DNA of 64,000 nucleotides from CBDFGK01 sp965247075 (GTDB lineage: Bacteria; Pseudomonadota; Gammaproteobacteria; Pseudomonadales; Halieaceae): the NCBI GenBank assembly GCA_965247075.1, contig CBDFGK010000002.1:558001-622000 (forward strand), written 5' to 3'. The notes beneath the pieces are model-generated. The model was not told the origin of the DNA, made no database searches, and saw only the letters and a list, made by a program, of their open reading frames with translations. Both the position numbers and the translations under genes were made by a program. Positions 7,609-16,684 of the stretch are shown here, piece by piece. How positions within the stretch are numbered: the stretch's first letter is position 1; each line of letters opens with the position of its first letter.

Positions 7609-9279
7609 ATGTCTCATCAGGTATTGGCACGCAAATGGCGCCCTCGGATATTCCGCGAAATGGTGGGCCAGGAGCATGTTCTGCAGGCGCTGATCAATGC
7701 GCTGGATCACGACAGGCTACATCACGCCTATCTGTTCACCGGCACCCGCGGCGTCGGCAAAACCACCGTCGCGCGTATTCTGGCCAAGTGCCTCAACTGT
7801 GAGTCGGGGGTAAGCTCTGAGCCCTGCGGAGAGTGTTCTTCCTGCGTCGAAATAGCAGAGGGTCGCTGCGTTGACCTGATCGAGGTCGATGCCGCCTCGC
7901 GCACCAAGGTAGAGGATACCCGGGAATTGCTGGATAACGTGCAATACGCGCCGACCTGCTGTCGCTACAAGATATACCTGATTGACGAAGTTCACATGCT
8001 TTCTGCCCACAGCTTCAACGCGTTGCTCAAGACCCTGGAAGAGCCGCCGCCCCATGTGAAATTCCTGTTGGCGACCACAGACCCACAAAAATTGCCCGCC
8101 ACGGTGCTTTCACGCTGCTTGCAATTTAATCTCAAAAACATGACTGCCGAGCTCATTGTGGGACATTTGAAGCATGTTCTTGAGCAGGAAACGGTCAGTT
8201 TTGAAGAACCCGCCCTGTGGTTGTTGGGGCGCGCTGCCGATGGCAGTATGCGCGATGCACTGAGTCTTACCGACCAGGCCATAGCCTTTGGTTCCGGCCA
8301 GCTTTCGCAAGCCGATGTGCGCTCCATGTTGGGTAGCGTGGACCTGACATTTGTCTACAAACTGACTCTCGCCGTATCCCAACAGGATGCTGCTGCCGCC
8401 CTGGCGGTGGTAGAAAATATGTCTGAGCATGCTCCCGATTATGGCGGCAGCTTGCAGGAAATGGCTTCCCTGCTGCACCGGGTGGCGATAGCGCAGGCGG
8501 TGCCGGATGCTATCGATAATAATTGGGGGAATGCTTCACAGGTAGCCGAATTGGCGGCTGGCATGACGGCTGAAGATGTGCAGCTCTATTATCAGCTGGC
8601 GGTTACCGGCCGCCGCGATCTTGGCCTGGCGCCCGACTTGCGCGGCGGTTTTGAAATGGCCCTGTTGCGCATGATCGCTTTTCGGCCAGTTTCCGTAATA
8701 GATCAACACCTGCAGCCCGAAGATCTGCAGGCAAGCGGCGCCGAGGTGGCCGTCCAGGTAAAAAAGCCTGAGATCGCGCGTCAGCGTGAACCCGAGCCAG
8801 AACCTGAGCCTGAGCCAGTAGTTGCAGCAGAACCGGCGGTAGTAGAGGCAAGAGTAGAGGCAGAGTCGACAGCGCCGACTGCGCAGCTGGACCTGGAGCC
8901 CGCACGGTGGGCAGAACTATTGGACAAGCTGCCTCTCACCGGTATTTTACTGAGTGTTGCTTCCTATTGTGAGTTGCGCCAGGTGGATGGCGATAAGGTC
9001 TATCTGGTGCTCGATGAAGATAATGCCTCGCTCTACAGCGAAAAGCATGGCGAGCGTATTGCCAGCGCCGTGAGTGAATATTTGCAGCGCGATATTACGG
9101 TACATATTGAACTGGGATCGCCCCGTTTTGAAACACCTGCGGCGCGAGCTCAGCGGCTGCTGGATGAGCGTCTTGCCCAGGCCGTTCAGTCCATAGAGTC
9201 CGACCCGAGAGTCCAGCTGCTTATCGATCGCTTCGAAGGCAGCCTGGACATGCAATCCATTACTCCGATAAAGCATTGA
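7609..9279 (+). CDS. dnaX: DNA polymerase III subunits tau and gamma
   Basis: DnaX is the ATPase of the clamp loader. The full-length tau form also joins the polymerase cores to DnaB. Residues 1-230 are the AAA+ module: Walker A GTRGVGKTT, zinc-binding cysteines in CLNCESGV..CGECSSC, Walker B IYLIDEVHML, and sensor 1 in LLATTDPQKLP. A linker rich in Glu-Pro repeats and a tau-specific C-terminal domain follow. The ATG at 7609 gives 556 residues and fits the family N-terminus (MSHQVLARKWRP); the upstream TTG is less likely. A slippery heptamer at 8760 would give a gamma form of 387 residues. ybaB and recR follow, the usual order. Confidence 0.96.
   Translation: MSHQVLARKWRPRIFREMVGQEHVLQALINALDHDRLHHAYLFTGTRGVGKTTVARILAKCLNCESGVSSEPCGECSSCVEIAEGRCVDLIEVDAASRTKVEDTRELLDNVQYAPTCCRYKIYLIDEVHMLSAHSFNALLKTLEEPPPHVKFLLATTDPQKLPATVLSRCLQFNLKNMTAELIVGHLKHVLEQETVSFEEPALWLLGRAADGSMRDALSLTDQAIAFGSGQLSQADVRSMLGSVDLTFVYKLTLAVSQQDAAAALAVVENMSEHAPDYGGSLQEMASLLHRVAIAQAVPDAIDNNWGNASQVAELAAGMTAEDVQLYYQLAVTGRRDLGLAPDLRGGFEMALLRMIAFRPVSVIDQHLQPEDLQASGAEVAVQVKKPEIARQREPEPEPEPEPVVAAEPAVVEARVEAESTAPTAQLDLEPARWAELLDKLPLTGILLSVASYCELRQVDGDKVYLVLDEDNASLYSEKHGERIASAVSEYLQRDITVHIELGSPRFETPAARAQRLLDERLAQAVQSIESDPRVQLLIDRFEGSLDMQSITPIKH
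8743..8771 (+). promoter_or_regulatory. Programmed -1 frameshift site within dnaX
   Basis: The heptamer A AAA AAG (8760-8766) is in the X XXY YYZ register of the dnaX frame. A -1 slip leads to one alanine codon and then TGA at 8769-8771. A Shine-Dalgarno-like GAGGTGG lies at 8743-8749, ten bases upstream, the spacing of the E. coli stimulator. I did not find a strong downstream stem. Confidence 0.8.
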
Positions 9280-9287
9280 GGTGAACA

Positions 9288-9596
9288 GTGAAAGGCAATA
9301 TTGGTGACCTGATGAAACAGGCGCAGGAAATGCAGGAAAAAATGCAACAGACGCAGCAGGAGCTAGCCAACACCGAGGTCGAAGGGCAGGCGGGTGCCGG
9401 CATGGTGAAAGTGGCCATGACCGGTCGCTACGACGTGAAGCGCGTTGCCATCGACGATATGGTGATGACCGAAGACAAGGAAATTCTGGAGGATCTGCTG
9501 GCGGCGGCGGTCAATGACGCGGTTAAGAAAGTGGAAGCCAACAATCAAAGTGCTATGGGTAGCTTGCTGCCGCCCGGTTTCAAGATGCCATTCTAG
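9288..9596 (+). CDS. ybaB: Nucleoid-associated protein, YbaB/EbfC family
   Basis: The 102-residue protein belongs to the small dimeric DNA-binding YbaB/EbfC family. The N-terminus is an amphipathic helix rich in Gln, Glu and Met (MKQAQEMQEKMQ), followed by a beta sheet containing GAGMVKVAMTGRYDVKRV and a C-terminal helix ending in LPPGFKMPF. It begins at a GTG nine bases after the dnaX stop, behind GAGGTGA, and lies between dnaX and recR as in most gammaproteobacteria. Confidence 0.93.
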   Translation: MKGNIGDLMKQAQEMQEKMQQTQQELANTEVEGQAGAGMVKVAMTGRYDVKRVAIDDMVMTEDKEILEDLLAAAVNDAVKKVEANNQSAMGSLLPPGFKMPF

Positions 9597-9633
9597 GCCA
9601 GCGCAGAAGAGGTGAAGAGAACAGGAGAGTCAA

Positions 9634-10236
9634 GTGAGCTTCAGTCCGCTAATTGAACAACTGGTGGAAAGCCTGCGCTGCCTGCCCGGCGTAGGGCGAA
9701 AATCGGCGCAGCGTATGGCCCTACACCTGCTGGAACGAGAGCGCGAGGGAGGCCTGGCCCTGGCCGAGGCGATGACCCTGGCATTGGAAGGTGTCGCTCA
9801 CTGTCGCCAGTGTCGCAATTTTAGTGAAGAGGACGTTTGCGGAATTTGTACCGACCTGCGCCGGGAGACAACCACCATTTGTGTGGTGGAGTCCCCAGCC
9901 GATGTGGTGGCAGTCGAGCAGAGCGGTAGTTACCGCGGACTGTATTTTGTGTTGATGGGGCATCTCTCGCCGATAGACGGAATCGGCCCGGAAGATATTG
10001 GCCTGGATATACTCAAGCAGCGTATCGAAGATGGCGGGATCACCGAGCTGATTCTAGCCACCAATCCCACGGTTGAGGGTGAAGCCACCGCCTATTATCT
10101 GACAGAACTGGTGCGTACTGAGCCGGTCAAGGTCAGTCGCATAGCGCACGGCGTACCACTGGGCGGAGAGCTGGAATACGTGGACGGTAGTACCCTGGCG
10201 CACGCGTTTTCCGGGCGACGGGAAGTCGGCCTGTGA
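9634..10236 (+). CDS. recR: Recombination mediator protein RecR
   Basis: RecR works with RecO, and in some settings RecF, to load RecA on gapped DNA. The 200-residue protein has the N-terminal helix-hairpin-helix (LPGVGRKSAQRMALHLL), the four-cysteine zinc finger (CRQCRNF..VCGIC), and a Toprim domain beginning ICVVESPADVVAVE. The C-terminal block RIAHGVPLGGELEYVD is conserved. The start is a GTG. The stop overlaps the GTG of rnd by four bases. Confidence 0.96.
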   Translation: MSFSPLIEQLVESLRCLPGVGRKSAQRMALHLLEREREGGLALAEAMTLALEGVAHCRQCRNFSEEDVCGICTDLRRETTTICVVESPADVVAVEQSGSYRGLYFVLMGHLSPIDGIGPEDIGLDILKQRIEDGGITELILATNPTVEGEATAYYLTELVRTEPVKVSRIAHGVPLGGELEYVDGSTLAHAFSGRREVGL

Positions 10237-11357
10237 CACCGTATCAACAGGTAGAAAGCAACCGGCAACTGGCCGAGCTGGTGGCCGATCTGGGCCATTC
10301 AGAGTCGGTGATCGTCGACACAGAATTTATGCGCAGGGTTACATTTTATCCCCGGGCGGGGCTTATCCAGCTGTGCTTTTCGGCCGCTCCACAGCAAGCC
10401 TGGCTGATAGACCCCTTGCCTATCACTGATTTTGCGCCTCTGTGTGAGTTGTTCGCCAATCCAGTTGTGGAGAAGGTGTTGCATTCTGCCAGTGAAGACC
10501 TGGAGGTTTTTCAGCAACTGCCGGCACAACAGCCGCTGCCCCTGTTCGATACCCAGCGTGCGGCGGCCTTTGCGGGGCTGGGGTTTGGCCTGGGGTATCG
10601 GGCGCTAATGGAACAGCAGGCCGGCATAGAGATAGCCAAGGATGAGACCCATTCTGACTGGCTACAGCGACCACTGACGGAGAAACAGCTCAGTTACGCT
10701 GCGGCGGATGTGGTGCCCTTACTGCCGGTATATAAACAATTGCGTGAGCGCCTGGTTGAAACCGGGCGCCTGCAATGGGTGTTGGACGACGGCGCGGACG
10801 CGGCCCAGGCGGCCGGGCAGGTAGGCCCGCCCACCTATTTGCGAATCAAGTCAGCCTGGCAGTTAACGCAACGCCAACTTGCCGTGCTGCGCGCCCTGTG
10901 TGATTGGCGTGAAGCCCGGGCCCGGCAGGTGGACAAACCGCGTAGCTGGATAATCAAGGATCCCCTGTTGCTGGAGCTGGCCCTGCGACCGCCGCGGTCT
11001 ATCGATGAATTGTGCGCCGTGGCGGATATGCCGGCGTCAATTGTGCGCAAGCAGGGGGAGCGGATTGTGGATGTGGTGGTAGCCGCACTGGCGCTGGATG
11101 ATGAACAGTTGCCAGTATGCATGCCGTCACCGCTGACGGCCTCGCAACGTCAACGCCTCAAAAAGTTGAAGAAGACAGCGGCGGGGATGGCTGCCGGCTG
11201 GAATCTTGCCAGTGAGGCTTTGCTGCCCGCCAAGGACTACGAATTGATGGTGCGGCTGGCCGATGGAGAGAGTATTGAAAGACCGGAGCGCTGGAGTGGC
11301 TGGCGTTGGCAGCCAGTGGTACAGCCACTGCTACGGTCGGCCGGGGTAGAGGAGTAG
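10233..11357 (+). CDS. rnd: Ribonuclease D
   Basis: RNase D is a 3'-5' exoribonuclease that trims tRNA and other small RNA precursors. The 374-residue protein has a DEDD-type exonuclease domain, with Asp and Glu in VIVDTEFMRR, another Asp in SASEDLEVF, and the final acidic and Tyr positions in LSYAAADVVPLLPVY. An HRDC domain follows near residues 205-285 (LRALCDWREARARQVDKPRSW). The start GTG overlaps the recR stop, and ycgL follows three bases after the stop. Confidence 0.94.
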   Translation: MTPYQQVESNRQLAELVADLGHSESVIVDTEFMRRVTFYPRAGLIQLCFSAAPQQAWLIDPLPITDFAPLCELFANPVVEKVLHSASEDLEVFQQLPAQQPLPLFDTQRAAAFAGLGFGLGYRALMEQQAGIEIAKDETHSDWLQRPLTEKQLSYAAADVVPLLPVYKQLRERLVETGRLQWVLDDGADAAQAAGQVGPPTYLRIKSAWQLTQRQLAVLRALCDWREARARQVDKPRSWIIKDPLLLELALRPPRSIDELCAVADMPASIVRKQGERIVDVVVAALALDDEQLPVCMPSPLTASQRQRLKKLKKTAAGMAAGWNLASEALLPAKDYELMVRLADGESIERPERWSGWRWQPVVQPLLRSAGVEE

Positions 11358-11360
11358 CGC

Positions 11361-11621
11361 ATGCTGTGCCAGGTGTATCGAAGCCCACGTCGCCAGGAAA
11401 TGTACCTGTATGTGGAAAAGACCCAAGGGCTGGTACAGGTTCCGGCAGAATTATTACAGCGTTTTGGCGAGCCAGAGCCCATCATGCTGGTGCATCTCGA
11501 TGGCGAACGTCAGTTGGCTCGCGTTGATGCTGCCGAGTTGGTTGAGAAAATTGAACAGCAGGGCTTTTATCTGCAGATGCCACCGGCCCTGGCTGAGCTA
11601 CTGCGTCGGGACGGCCAGTGA
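11361..11621 (+). CDS. ycgL: YcgL domain protein
   Basis: This 86-residue protein fits the YcgL family found next to rnd and ycgN in many gammaproteobacteria. The family N-terminus CQVYRSPRRQEMYLYVEK and the block EPEPIMLVHLD are clear. The biochemical role is not established. The ATG lies three bases after rnd, and the TGA overlaps the ycgN GTG. Confidence 0.9.
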   Translation: MLCQVYRSPRRQEMYLYVEKTQGLVQVPAELLQRFGEPEPIMLVHLDGERQLARVDAAELVEKIEQQGFYLQMPPALAELLRRDGQ

Positions 11622-12061
11622 GCACGGGCCGCTTCTGGGAGGAGAAATCCCTCGCTGAGATGTCTGTCACAGAGTGGGAATCCCTGTGCGATGGTTGTGC
11701 CAAGTGTTGCCTGCACAAGCTGGAAGATGAAGATGACGGTGGGGTTTATTACACCAACATCCGCTGCCGATACCTGCTGGAGCAAAGCTGTCGCTGCAGT
11801 GATTATCAGCGACGCAGTGTGCTGGTGCCCCACTGCATCAAATTGCGCCCGCAGGACCTGGCAGATTACCACTGGTTACCCAGCACCTGTGCCTACCGGC
11901 TATTGTCTGAAGGGCAGCCCCTGGCAGACTGGCATCCACTGGTGTCGGGCGATCCAAACTCGGTTCACGAGGCGGGTATATCCATTCGCGGACGATCAAT
12001 TTCGGATGAATTTGTACATCCAGATGGGTACAATGAACATATCGTGCACTGGCAGGAGTAA
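11618..12061 (+). CDS. ycgN: YcgN family cysteine-rich protein (YkgJ-type cluster)
   Basis: The 147-residue protein belongs to the UPF0260/YcgN family. It carries the conserved cysteines in WESLCDGCAKCCLHKLED, in IRCRYLLEQSCRCSDY and in VPHCIKLRP, a pattern proposed to bind zinc or an Fe-S cluster. No catalytic role is established. It begins at a GTG overlapping ycgL, so the ycgL-ycgN pair is likely translated together, as is common in this lineage. Confidence 0.92.
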   Translation: MSTGRFWEEKSLAEMSVTEWESLCDGCAKCCLHKLEDEDDGGVYYTNIRCRYLLEQSCRCSDYQRRSVLVPHCIKLRPQDLADYHWLPSTCAYRLLSEGQPLADWHPLVSGDPNSVHEAGISIRGRSISDEFVHPDGYNEHIVHWQE

Positions 12062-12067
12062 GCGGCA

Positions 12068-12418
12068 TTGCTGACCGATGAATCGTACCTGATCGCCTGG
12101 GCAGTTTACCTGGCGGGCACCCTTGGCGCGCTGTTGATCCTCAACGCCTGGACTAAAAAGAGCGTCGCCGTGGGTATACGGAGCACGCTACTGTTGGTGC
12201 TGGCAGCACTGGCGCTGGCGCCGGCACACCCGATAGAAAATGCCGGTAGCTGGGCGCCGGCCATTTTTGTGGCCGGCTTTGACCTGCTTACCGATGGCCT
12301 GGAGCTTGCCATGCGCTCGTTGCGCTCCCTGACTATGGGCGTGGTTATTGCACTGGCACTGGCTTTGGTGTTGCAACTGGGCAGGCTGGTTCTGCGGCGC
12401 ACGCTGACACACGAATAG
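12068..12418 (+). CDS. Small membrane protein of unknown function
   Basis: I do not recognise this 116-residue protein. It has three strongly hydrophobic stretches, near residues 7-27 (IAWAVYLAGTLGALLIL), 37-52 (TLLLVLAALALAPA) and 89-107 (TMGVVIALALALVLQL). The central part predicts a loop with FVAGFDLLTDGLE. It starts at TTG six bases after ycgN and ends 15 bases before a secreted VWA protein, so it is probably the first gene of the VWA/MoxR/CoxE group. A role in membrane assembly with that group is inference. Confidence 0.7.
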   Translation: MLTDESYLIAWAVYLAGTLGALLILNAWTKKSVAVGIRSTLLLVLAALALAPAHPIENAGSWAPAIFVAGFDLLTDGLELAMRSLRSLTMGVVIALALALVLQLGRLVLRRTLTHE

Positions 12419-12433
12419 ACGGAGAGGGTCACT

Positions 12434-13873
12434 ATGAAAGTTTTGAGACGGTTGTTACTGACACTGAGTGTAGCCATAGTGATTGCCGGTACTGGGCTGG
12501 CGCAAGCCGAAGATCAGCTGCCGGATGTGCGCCTGCTGATAGATGTTTCTGGCAGCATGCGTGAATCTGATCCGCACAACCTGCGCAAGCCGGCGCTGGC
12601 ACTCATGGTTCAATTGTTGCCGGAAGGTTCTAAAGCCGGCGTGTGGACATTTGGCCAATGGGTCAACATGGTGGTTCCCCATGCTGAGGTCAATGAGCAG
12701 TGGCGCGAAGAAGCCGCCGCCGCGGTGGCCCAGATCAGCAATCATGGCTTGCTGACCAATATTCCCGATGTGCTGGAGCTAGCCACCTTCGATATTAATC
12801 GCCTGCAACATCAATACCGAACCAGCGTGATTCTGTTGACCGATGGCAAGGTTGAAGTGTCCAACGATACCGTAACTAACCAGCGCGCCGCCCGGGATTT
12901 GTTAAAGAAGTTCGCCATCGAATTACGCGACTGGGGCGTGACCGTGCACACCATAGCCCTGTCGGATGATGCGGACTGGCAATTCTTGCGCGCACTGGCG
13001 CAGGTTACCGGTGGTTTGGCAGAGCGAGCCCAATCGCCGGAAGAATTATCTGCCGTGTTCCTGCAGGCTCTGGATATCGCCGCGCCCACCGAGCAAGTGC
13101 CCCTGCTGGGCGGAGAATTCCTGATCGATGAGAGTGTTGAGGAATTTACGGTACTGGTATTCCCCGATGCCGATACCGCACAGGTCAGCCTGATCCGCCC
13201 GGACGAAGTCAGCCTGGAACGCGAGGACACGCCGCCCAATACCAGTTGGTATCACAACGACCGCTTCGAATTGATTACCGTACAGGATCCGATTGACGGT
13301 GAGTGGCGTATCGTCGCCCCAGGCTCGATTAGCCGGGTCAATGTAATTTCACATTTGTCGCTGGAGCTGGATCGCCTGCCGACCACCATGCCGGTTGGCC
13401 ACAGCCCTGAATTTGGTCTGCGCCTGGCCGATTCGGGCCAGGTGCTCACCGACCCGGACCTGTTAGCGGTATTGACAGTCACGGCCCAGGTTTTCAGGAG
13501 CGATGGTCGCCAGTGGGAGATCACCATGGGCGGCGCTGAGGCTGATGCCGGCGGTGAGTTCCGTATGGAATTGCCCATGCTGGCCGAAGCAGGACGTTAC
13601 GAGGTGGTGGTGCACGTCGATGGGCGTAGTTTTCAGCGCGAGGTGAGTTTTCTCACCGACGTTATCGAGCCGGCGCCGGCGGTGGACCCTTCCGACCTGG
13701 TACCTGCGGAGCAGCCGGGGGAAGGCCTGCCGGGCTGGCTGTTGCCGGCTGTGGCCTCGCTGTCGCTATTGCTTGCTATCGGGGTCTGGTGGATTCGCCG
13801 CGGTAGGGATGACGAGTGGGATGATGACTACGATGACGATGACGACGACCTCGAGGATGATGAGGATTCTTGA
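12434..13873 (+). CDS. Secreted, membrane-anchored von Willebrand factor type A protein
   Basis: The 479-residue protein has a signal peptide (residues 1-25, ending at AQAEDQ) and a VWA domain at about 30-215. The MIDAS motif is intact: LLIDVSGSMRESD, then a later Thr in TNIPD and Asp in LLTDGK. A beta-rich middle region follows. One membrane helix near 430-450 (LPGWLLPAVASLSLLLAIGVWW) anchors it, leaving a cytoplasmic tail of about 25 residues that is almost all Asp and Glu. The MoxR ATPase and CoxE-like gene downstream suggest a chaperone-type complex acting on a periplasmic target. The target is unknown. Confidence 0.82.
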   Translation: MKVLRRLLLTLSVAIVIAGTGLAQAEDQLPDVRLLIDVSGSMRESDPHNLRKPALALMVQLLPEGSKAGVWTFGQWVNMVVPHAEVNEQWREEAAAAVAQISNHGLLTNIPDVLELATFDINRLQHQYRTSVILLTDGKVEVSNDTVTNQRAARDLLKKFAIELRDWGVTVHTIALSDDADWQFLRALAQVTGGLAERAQSPEELSAVFLQALDIAAPTEQVPLLGGEFLIDESVEEFTVLVFPDADTAQVSLIRPDEVSLEREDTPPNTSWYHNDRFELITVQDPIDGEWRIVAPGSISRVNVISHLSLELDRLPTTMPVGHSPEFGLRLADSGQVLTDPDLLAVLTVTAQVFRSDGRQWEITMGGAEADAGGEFRMELPMLAEAGRYEVVVHVDGRSFQREVSFLTDVIEPAPAVDPSDLVPAEQPGEGLPGWLLPAVASLSLLLAIGVWWIRRGRDDEWDDDYDDDDDDLEDDEDS

Positions 13874-13928
13874 TTTAGCAACACGCCATCTGTAGGCTTG
13901 CCGGTTCCATTCTTCAGGGTAAACATCA

Positions 13929-14774
13929 ATGAAATTTGAAGGCACTGAACGCTACGTCGCCACCGGCGACCTGCGCATGGCAGTTAATGCGGCGGTTAAT
14001 CTGGAACGCCCGCTGCTGATCAAGGGCGAGCCGGGCACGGGTAAAACCATGCTGGCTGAAGAAGTGGCGCTGGGACTCAACATGCGTCTCATCCAGTGGC
14101 ATATTAAATCTACCACCAAGGCACAACAGGGGCTCTACGAATACGATGCGGTATCCCGCCTGCGCGATTCCCAACTGGGCGACGGCAAGGTTCACGATAT
14201 TGCCAACTACATCAAGCCCGGTAAGCTGTGGGAGGCATTTTCTGCCGATGAGCAAGTGGTATTGCTGATTGATGAAGTTGACAAGGCGGATATCGAATTT
14301 CCCAACGACCTGCTGGTTGAGTTGGACCGCATGGAGTTCTTCGTTTACGAGACCGGCGAGACCATCAAGGCCAAGCACCGCCCGGTTATCATCATTACCA
14401 GTAACAATGAGAAGGAATTGCCAGACGCATTTTTGCGTCGCTGTTTCTTCCACTTCATCAAGTTCCCCGATCGCGCCACCATGAAACAGATTGTCGACGT
14501 CCACTATCCCGATATCGCCCAGAACCTGGTCCAGGAAGCGATGGAAGTATTCTTCGATGTACGCAGTATCCCTGGCCTCAAGAAAAAGCCCTCGACATCA
14601 GAGTTGATCGACTGGTTGAAATTGCTGATGGCCGACGATATCCCCGATGAAATTCTCAAGGATCGCGACCCCAGCAAGGCCATCCCACCCCTGTATGGCG
14701 CGCTGCTGAAGAACGAGCAGGATGTGCATTTGCTGGAACGACTTGCCTTCATACACCGTCGAGAGATGCGCTAA
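13929..14774 (+). CDS. MoxR family AAA+ ATPase
   Basis: The 281-residue protein is a MoxR-type ATPase, the class that acts with VWA proteins in metallo-enzyme maturation and envelope processes. Walker A is GEPGTGKTM (about residues 37-45), Walker B VVLLIDEVDKAD, and sensor 1 IIITSNNEKELPDAFLRRC, with the arginine finger at the end. It starts 55 bp after the secreted VWA gene and six bases before the CoxE-like gene. Functional coupling to both is inferred from position and known MoxR-VWA pairing. Confidence 0.9.
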   Translation: MKFEGTERYVATGDLRMAVNAAVNLERPLLIKGEPGTGKTMLAEEVALGLNMRLIQWHIKSTTKAQQGLYEYDAVSRLRDSQLGDGKVHDIANYIKPGKLWEAFSADEQVVLLIDEVDKADIEFPNDLLVELDRMEFFVYETGETIKAKHRPVIIITSNNEKELPDAFLRRCFFHFIKFPDRATMKQIVDVHYPDIAQNLVQEAMEVFFDVRSIPGLKKKPSTSELIDWLKLLMADDIPDEILKDRDPSKAIPPLYGALLKNEQDVHLLERLAFIHRREMR

Positions 14775-14780
14775 GCGGTC

Positions 14781-15956
14781 ATGCTGATTAATTTTTTTCA
14801 GGGTCTGCGTGACTCCGGCGTACCGGTCACCGCCAAGGAGCTTCTGGACCTGCTGGAAGGTCTCAAGCAGCGTATCGCCTTCGCCAACATGGACGACTTC
14901 TATTACTTCTCCCGCACCTGCATGGTTAAGGACGAGAAGTACTTCGACCGCTTTGATCGTGCCTTTGGTTTGCATTTCAAGGAACTGGAGGCGCTCGACG
15001 ACATCATCGAGGCGATAATACCGGATGACTGGTTACGCAGTGAGTTTATGAAGAACCTCACCGAGGAAGAGAAGGCCAGGATCGAATCGCTCGGTGGCCT
15101 GGAAAAACTGATCGAAGAATTCAAGCAGCGACTTGAAGAACAGAAGGAACGCCACGAGGGCGGCAACAAATGGGTGGGTACCGGTGGTACCTCGCCTTTT
15201 GGCCAGGAGGGTTACCACCCGGAAGGTATCAGGGTCGGCCCCAATGGCAAGAACAGGAAAGCAGTCAAGGTCTGGGAAAAGCGCGATTACGCCAACCTGG
15301 ATGACTCGGTAGAGATTGGTACCCGCAATATCAAGGTTGCCATGCGGCGCCTGCGCAAGTTTGCGCGCAGTGGCGCCGCTGATGAACTGGATCTTGACGA
15401 CACGATCCGTTCGACGGCCCGCAATGCCGGCTTGCTCGATATCAAAATGGTGCCCGAGCGTCACAATGCGGTGAAGGTCTTGCTGTTTTTGGACGTGGGT
15501 GGGTCAATGGATCCACATGTAAAAGTTTGTGAAGAGCTGTTCTCGGCAGCGCGCACCGAGTTCAAGCACCTCGAATATTTTTACTTTCACAATTTCATTT
15601 ATGAATCCGTGTGGAAGAACAATGTCCGGCGACACAACGAGAGTACCAACGTACTGGATATCCTGCACAAGTACAGCCACGACTACAAAGTCGTGTTGGT
15701 CGGGGATGCCTCCATGTCGCCCTACGAGATCGCCCAGCCCGGTGGCAGCGTCGAACACTGGAACGAAGAGGCCGGTGAGGTATGGATGCGCCGCCTGCAG
15801 GAAGTGTACGACAGGGTGATCTGGCTCAATCCGGTGCCGGAAGCTGAATGGGAGTACACCCAGTCGGTTTCGATGACACACCGCCTGGTGGAGGGACACA
15901 TGTATCCCCTGTCCCTGCGGGGCCTGGAAGAGGGTATGGCCTACCTGTCCAAATAG
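14781..15956 (+). CDS. CoxE-like cytosolic VWA protein
   Basis: The 391-residue protein has the layout of CoxE-like VWA partners of MoxR: a helical N-terminal half with a charged coiled coil (about 95-135), a Gly-rich link, and a C-terminal VWA domain from about 235. The MIDAS region reads LLFLDVGGSMDPH, so the usual DxSxS is DxGxS; the rest (VLVGDASMSPYE) is recognisable. It has no signal peptide and so acts in the cytosol, with the MoxR ATPase six bases upstream. Its last 16 bases overlap the convergent RNA methyltransferase gene. Confidence 0.85.
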   Translation: MLINFFQGLRDSGVPVTAKELLDLLEGLKQRIAFANMDDFYYFSRTCMVKDEKYFDRFDRAFGLHFKELEALDDIIEAIIPDDWLRSEFMKNLTEEEKARIESLGGLEKLIEEFKQRLEEQKERHEGGNKWVGTGGTSPFGQEGYHPEGIRVGPNGKNRKAVKVWEKRDYANLDDSVEIGTRNIKVAMRRLRKFARSGAADELDLDDTIRSTARNAGLLDIKMVPERHNAVKVLLFLDVGGSMDPHVKVCEELFSAARTEFKHLEYFYFHNFIYESVWKNNVRRHNESTNVLDILHKYSHDYKVVLVGDASMSPYEIAQPGGSVEHWNEEAGEVWMRRLQEVYDRVIWLNPVPEAEWEYTQSVSMTHRLVEGHMYPLSLRGLEEGMAYLSK

Positions 15957-16684
15957 GCAATCAGCGCGGCGGTTACCGCTACGTTCAGTGATTCGACGCC
16001 ATTGTGCATGGGTATGCGTAGCGAGGTGTCCGCCAGGCGGGCAATTTCCCTGGAGACGCCGCTGGACTCATTGCCCAGTACGTAAATAGTGTCACCGCGC
16101 GCGTGATTATCATACAGCGAACAGTCGGCATCGGCGGCCAGGGTACAGATTCGGTGGCCCTGCTGTTGGCATTGGCGCAGTGCATCAGACAGTTCCCTAC
16201 AGCGAATCAAGGGAGCCCGAAACAGGGTTCCCGCGCTGGCTTTCACCGCCAGTGGCCCCAGCGCCGCATTGCCGGCCCGGGGCCAGAGAATCCCGTCGAT
16301 GCCGCCGGCCACGGCCGAGCGAATCAGCATGCCGGCGTTGTGGGGATTGGTGAGCCCATCTACCGCCAGCAGGCGGCGTGGACGAGATGCGGGCGGCAGG
16401 GCCAGGTACTCATCCAGTATTGAGAATCCCGGGCAGTGAATATCCACAGCTACGCCCTGATCCTGCGACCCTTTGCGCGATATCCGCGATAGTTCTTTCT
16501 TGCTGTGCAGGCATAGTTCGATGCCACGACGCTGGGCAATGTCTTCCATTTGGCGCAGCACATCGGCCGGTTTATTACTGTCGGCAAAATGCAGGCGAAA
16601 GCAGCTCAGGGAAGAGTCCTGCAGTACTTCAAGTACCGGGTTGCGACCGTATACCGTGATGATCTGATCGAAGAAAGGGGGCAT
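15941..16684 (-). CDS. SpoU/TrmH family RNA methyltransferase (RlmB-like)
   Basis: The 247-residue protein has an N-terminal RNA-binding substrate domain (VYGRNPVLEVL) and the C-terminal SPOUT knot. The three SpoU motifs are present: NPHNAGMLIRSA, YVLGNESSGVS and RIPMHNGVESLNVAVTAAL. Such enzymes methylate the ribose 2'-O of rRNA or tRNA. The order resembles RlmB, but this is not the rnr-rlmB locus, so the target base is not assigned. The start codon overlaps the stop of the IclR gene by one base, which indicates one transcript. Confidence 0.85.
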   Translation of the reverse strand: MPPFFDQIITVYGRNPVLEVLQDSSLSCFRLHFADSNKPADVLRQMEDIAQRRGIELCLHSKKELSRISRKGSQDQGVAVDIHCPGFSILDEYLALPPASRPRRLLAVDGLTNPHNAGMLIRSAVAGGIDGILWPRAGNAALGPLAVKASAGTLFRAPLIRCRELSDALRQCQQQGHRICTLAADADCSLYDNHARGDTIYVLGNESSGVSREIARLADTSLRIPMHNGVESLNVAVTAALIAYLDR

